Shown here piece after piece: positions 6,880 to 8,910 of a stretch of 8,910 bases of DNA (its first letter is position 1; the number at the start of each line of letters is the position of its first letter). Below the pieces are notes generated by a model that was not told where the DNA came from, searched no databases, and saw only the letters and a program-made list of their open reading frames with translations. Origin of the DNA: Bacteroidales bacterium UBA4788 (GTDB taxonomy: Bacteria; Bacteroidota; Bacteroidia; Bacteroidales; VadinHA17). The stretch spans positions 15,747 through 24,656 of the forward strand of contig DHGW01000011.1 of the NCBI GenBank assembly GCA_002402965.1, read 5' to 3'. The position numbers and the translations under genes were made by a program.

Positions 6880-8202
6880 TTACAGTTTGTTCATCAGTTT
6901 GTCAAAGGCCACCTTGGTCTGAAGCAGGTTCATCAGGGCCGATATATAATTGTTCTGGGCCGTCAGGTAGTTGTTGTTGGCCTGTGTCAGGTCAAGGCTG
7001 GATGCCATCCCCTGGTTGTACTTGTTCTCGAAGCTCTTCAGGACCCGGTCGGCGATCTCAATGTTGGCCTTCTGGCTCTTGAACTGCTCGTTTGCATTCA
7101 GCAGGTTATACCTGAGCTGACGCTCCTGCATCAGCAACTGTTCGGAAACCATCGACCTGGTGTTCATGCTTTTTTCCAGGTTGATCTGGGCCTTCTTGAT
7201 CTTCGCATCCCTGAGTCCGGATGCGAATATGGGTATCTGCAGTTGAAAGGCCACGGCTGAATAGGGGAAGTACTGCATGTGCATCAGCTTATCGCCCATC
7301 CCGTTTCTGTTGTAATAAATGGAACCTGCGAGGCTGGGAAGCGTGCTCGCCTTTGCGCTTTTGAGGGCCAGTTCCGACATCGCATGCTGGCTCTGTATGA
7401 GCTGGTAGCTGATGTTATCCTCCAGATTGAACTCATCAGCCAGGAGAAGTTCGACATCGATCTTCGATGTAATATCATCCAGGTTGTCAGTGAGGTTTAT
7501 CTCTGTACCGGCTGGTACTCCAAGGAGAAACCTTAGCATGTTGTGGTTCACCTCCAGTGAGCGGAGCATCGATGACCTCGAGTTTTCGAGCATTGTGACG
7601 GTCGATTGCATCTGGTCCACATCTGTTGCCTCGGCCATGCCAACGCTGTACATTGCCTTTGTTGAGGTAAGAATGGCGTTGAGGTTTTCAAGGTTTGCAT
7701 CCACAACCTTCATGCTCTCCTTAAGGGTGAGTATAAGAAAGTAGACGTTCCTGATATTCTCCTTTGTATCAAGGGTAGTCTGCGTCAGGCCCTGCCTTGC
7801 GAGCGTGGAGGCCATCTTCGCCGTCTGCACTCCCACGAGCCAGGGGGCGTTGAAGACAACCGCAGATGCGGAGACACCGGCGGAGGCATCGTACTTTGTT
7901 CCGAACTTGAACGGTGTGGGGGTACCGCCAAAGTCAATGATCCTTGTCATGATGGCAAGGTTGTAGCTCAGCGAGGCGCTTGCGTCAATGGAGGGCAGGC
8001 CTGCTGCCATCACCTCCCATACACCCTTTTCGGATGCAAGCAGTTCGTATCTTGCAGAGGCCACGCTCCGGTTATGATCAAGTGCATAATCAACAGCCTC
8101 ATCGACTGAAAGCGTGAGGGTTTGCGGCTGATCCTGTGCCGAGAGGCTCATCCCGGCAGCGGATATCCCCGTTAAAATGAAAGCAATCATTCTTCTTTTC
8201 AT
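6880..8202 (-). CDS. TolC-family outer-membrane efflux protein
   Basis: Outer-membrane channel of 440 residues from the chosen start, the normal size for the OEP family. I chose the ATG at 8202 because it opens directly on a signal peptide (MKRRMIAFILTGISAAGMSL, with cleavage near A22). The frame stays open to an ATG at 8259, but that would add 19 mostly charged residues ahead of the signal and overlap the tetR gene by 26 nt. Two OEP repeats are visible: compare YSVGMAEATDVDQMQSTV (185-202) with YNQGMASSLDLTQANNNYL (395-413), each preceded by a long helix. The family forms trimeric beta-barrels with a periplasmic alpha-helical tunnel. It sits between tetR (31-nt gap) and the adaptor gene (28-nt gap) and would be the exit duct of this pump. 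Confidence 0.92.
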   Translation of the reverse strand: MKRRMIAFILTGISAAGMSLSAQDQPQTLTLSVDEAVDYALDHNRSVASARYELLASEKGVWEVMAAGLPSIDASASLSYNLAIMTRIIDFGGTPTPFKFGTKYDASAGVSASAVVFNAPWLVGVQTAKMASTLARQGLTQTTLDTKENIRNVYFLILTLKESMKVVDANLENLNAILTSTKAMYSVGMAEATDVDQMQSTVTMLENSRSSMLRSLEVNHNMLRFLLGVPAGTEINLTDNLDDITSKIDVELLLADEFNLEDNISYQLIQSQHAMSELALKSAKASTLPSLAGSIYYNRNGMGDKLMHMQYFPYSAVAFQLQIPIFASGLRDAKIKKAQINLEKSMNTRSMVSEQLLMQERQLRYNLLNANEQFKSQKANIEIADRVLKSFENKYNQGMASSLDLTQANNNYLTAQNNYISALMNLLQTKVAFDKLMNKL

Positions 8203-8233
8203 ATAGCCACTATTTACTGTTTCTTTATTAATG

Positions 8234-8851
8234 TCATATCTCATTCTCCATGGAATCAATCAGTTCAACACCTCTGGCGGTGGAGATGCCACGCATGAAG
8301 TTGACCATGATGTTTCGTATTATATCCCGTGGCTCGAACAGCTCAGGGGGGAAGAGTTCCTCATCGCCTGCCAAAGCGGCGATCCCCCTGAATGCCCTGC
8401 TCAATATTTCAGTGTTAATCGTCTCCCTGAAGATACCCTGACTGATTCCTTTCTCCAGGATTTTCGTACCGGCTTCCTGATCAGGGTGCCCGCACTTCTC
8501 CCTGAGACGTGACATCACCTTGCTGTGATATTTCTTCAGGTCAGCACTGATCAGCGGGTTCATTGTAGCGACATGATCCCTGCCCATACGCATTATTGTG
8601 AAGATGGCGGAGATGACGTCAGGTGCGCTTTCGAGAATATAATTAATCCTCTCCCTCTGCTTTGTCATCATGGAATCAAGTACAGCGTAGAGCATCGTAT
8701 CCTTGTCAATGAACCTCTCGTAGATGCTTCTCTTCGATATCCCCAGGTGCGATGCAATTGTATCCATAGTCACGGCTCTGATACCGTAGACGCTGAACAA
8801 CTCAGCGGCACCGGCTATAATTCTGGCATCATATTCATCCATCTGATTCAT
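8234..8851 (-). CDS. TetR/AcrR-family transcriptional regulator of the efflux operon
   Basis: Repressor-type regulator of 205 residues, typical for TetR proteins. The N-terminal DNA-binding domain spans about 8-55, with the helix-turn-helix TMDTIASHLGISKRSIYERF (28-47), a close match to the family signature. The rest (about 58-205) is helical and of low similarity, as expected for the ligand-binding and dimer part. I chose ATG 8851; a TTG at 8875 in frame would add 8 residues, and an ATG at 8842 would remove 3. It is the first gene of the operon and 31 nt ahead of the channel gene, so it most likely represses the whole unit including itself and is released by a pump substrate. The inducer cannot be inferred. 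Confidence 0.93.
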   Translation of the reverse strand: MNQMDEYDARIIAGAAELFSVYGIRAVTMDTIASHLGISKRSIYERFIDKDTMLYAVLDSMMTKQRERINYILESAPDVISAIFTIMRMGRDHVATMNPLISADLKKYHSKVMSRLREKCGHPDQEAGTKILEKGISQGIFRETINTEILSRAFRGIAALAGDEELFPPELFEPRDIIRNIMVNFMRGISTARGVELIDSMENEI

Positions 8852-8881
8852 CGTACTCCGGGAAATCGGGTGCAATAATCA

Positions 8882-8900
8882 GAAAACTTTTTGAGTTTTC
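8882..8900. promoter_or_regulatory. Palindrome upstream of tetR, candidate operator
   Basis: Perfect inverted repeat GAAAACT (8882-8888), 5-nt spacer, AGTTTTC (8894-8900), 30 nt before the tetR ATG. Length and symmetry (19 nt) suit a TetR dimer, and autorepression of an efflux operon is common in the family. The promoter boxes are not clear and may extend past the window edge. On the + strand it is followed by CTAGTTTTTT, so a weak terminator for a + strand transcript is an alternative, but no + strand gene lies just before it. Confidence 0.5.
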
Positions 8901-8910
8901 CTAGTTTTTT

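Noticed and set aside
6706..7260. Long + strand open frame (184 codons) opposite the adaptor/channel gene junction
   Set aside because: It lies antisense to two well-supported genes and across their junction, and its product has no recognisable domain. It is best explained as a by-product of codon use on the other strand.
206..8851. Possibility that the iron-sulfur protein belongs to the efflux operon
   Set aside because: Same strand, but a 183-nt gap with hairpins and an exact promoter match separates them, so a shared function is not supported by layout alone.
8852..8875. TTG-initiated extension of the TetR protein
   Set aside because: The extra residues (MHPISRST) are not typical of the family's N-terminus, and an ATG at 8851 gives a normal-length regulator.
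1..8910. Search for CRISPR repeats, tRNA genes, insertion sequences, phage or defence genes
   Set aside because: No tandem repeat array, transposase, terminal inverted repeats or cloverleaf-like sequence was noticed by eye; the content is ordinary chromosomal genes.

Overview
The window looks like chromosomal DNA of a Bacteroidota bacterium, most likely of the order Bacteroidales. Three things point there. First, the five-gene efflux block has the order TetR / outer-membrane factor / adaptor / RND pump / small PII-like protein, a layout known from that group (for example the Porphyromonas gingivalis PG0538-PG0541 region). Second, the starts have no clear purine-rich Shine-Dalgarno sites. Third, one gene is preceded by an exact match to the Bacteroides-type promoter (TTTG, 19 nt, TAnnTTTG). 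No mobile element, tRNA, rRNA or CRISPR array is visible, and base composition looks even across the window.

Layout, left to right. Positions 1-87 are the 3' end of a + strand gene of unknown identity. At 107-152 a long perfect inverted repeat forms a bidirectional terminator between it and the convergent next gene. Positions 206-2137 (- strand) encode a 643-residue polytopic iron-sulfur membrane protein of the NapH/CcoG type, with a large C-terminal region that appears to hold three ferredoxin-fold, HMA-like repeats predicted to lie in the periplasm. Positions 2138-2320 form a structured intergenic region. It holds a promoter for that gene, a palindrome laid over the promoter boxes, and hairpins that probably end the upstream operon.

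From 8851 down to 2321 (- strand) runs a compact operon: a TetR regulator, a TolC-type outer-membrane factor, a lipoprotein periplasmic adaptor, a 1053-residue HAE-1-type RND transporter, and a 97-residue PII-like protein whose start overlaps the pump's stop (ATGA). Gaps are 31, 28 and 23 nt, then a 4-nt overlap. The three middle products would form a tripartite proton-driven efflux pump across both membranes. The TetR protein probably represses the operon including itself, with a candidate palindromic operator at 8882-8900. The PII-like protein may sense a small ligand and modulate the pump.

No wholly new multi-gene system was seen. The least conventional parts are the periplasmic C-terminal region of the iron-sulfur protein, the PII-like partner of the pump, and the palindromic intergenic region between the two transcription units.
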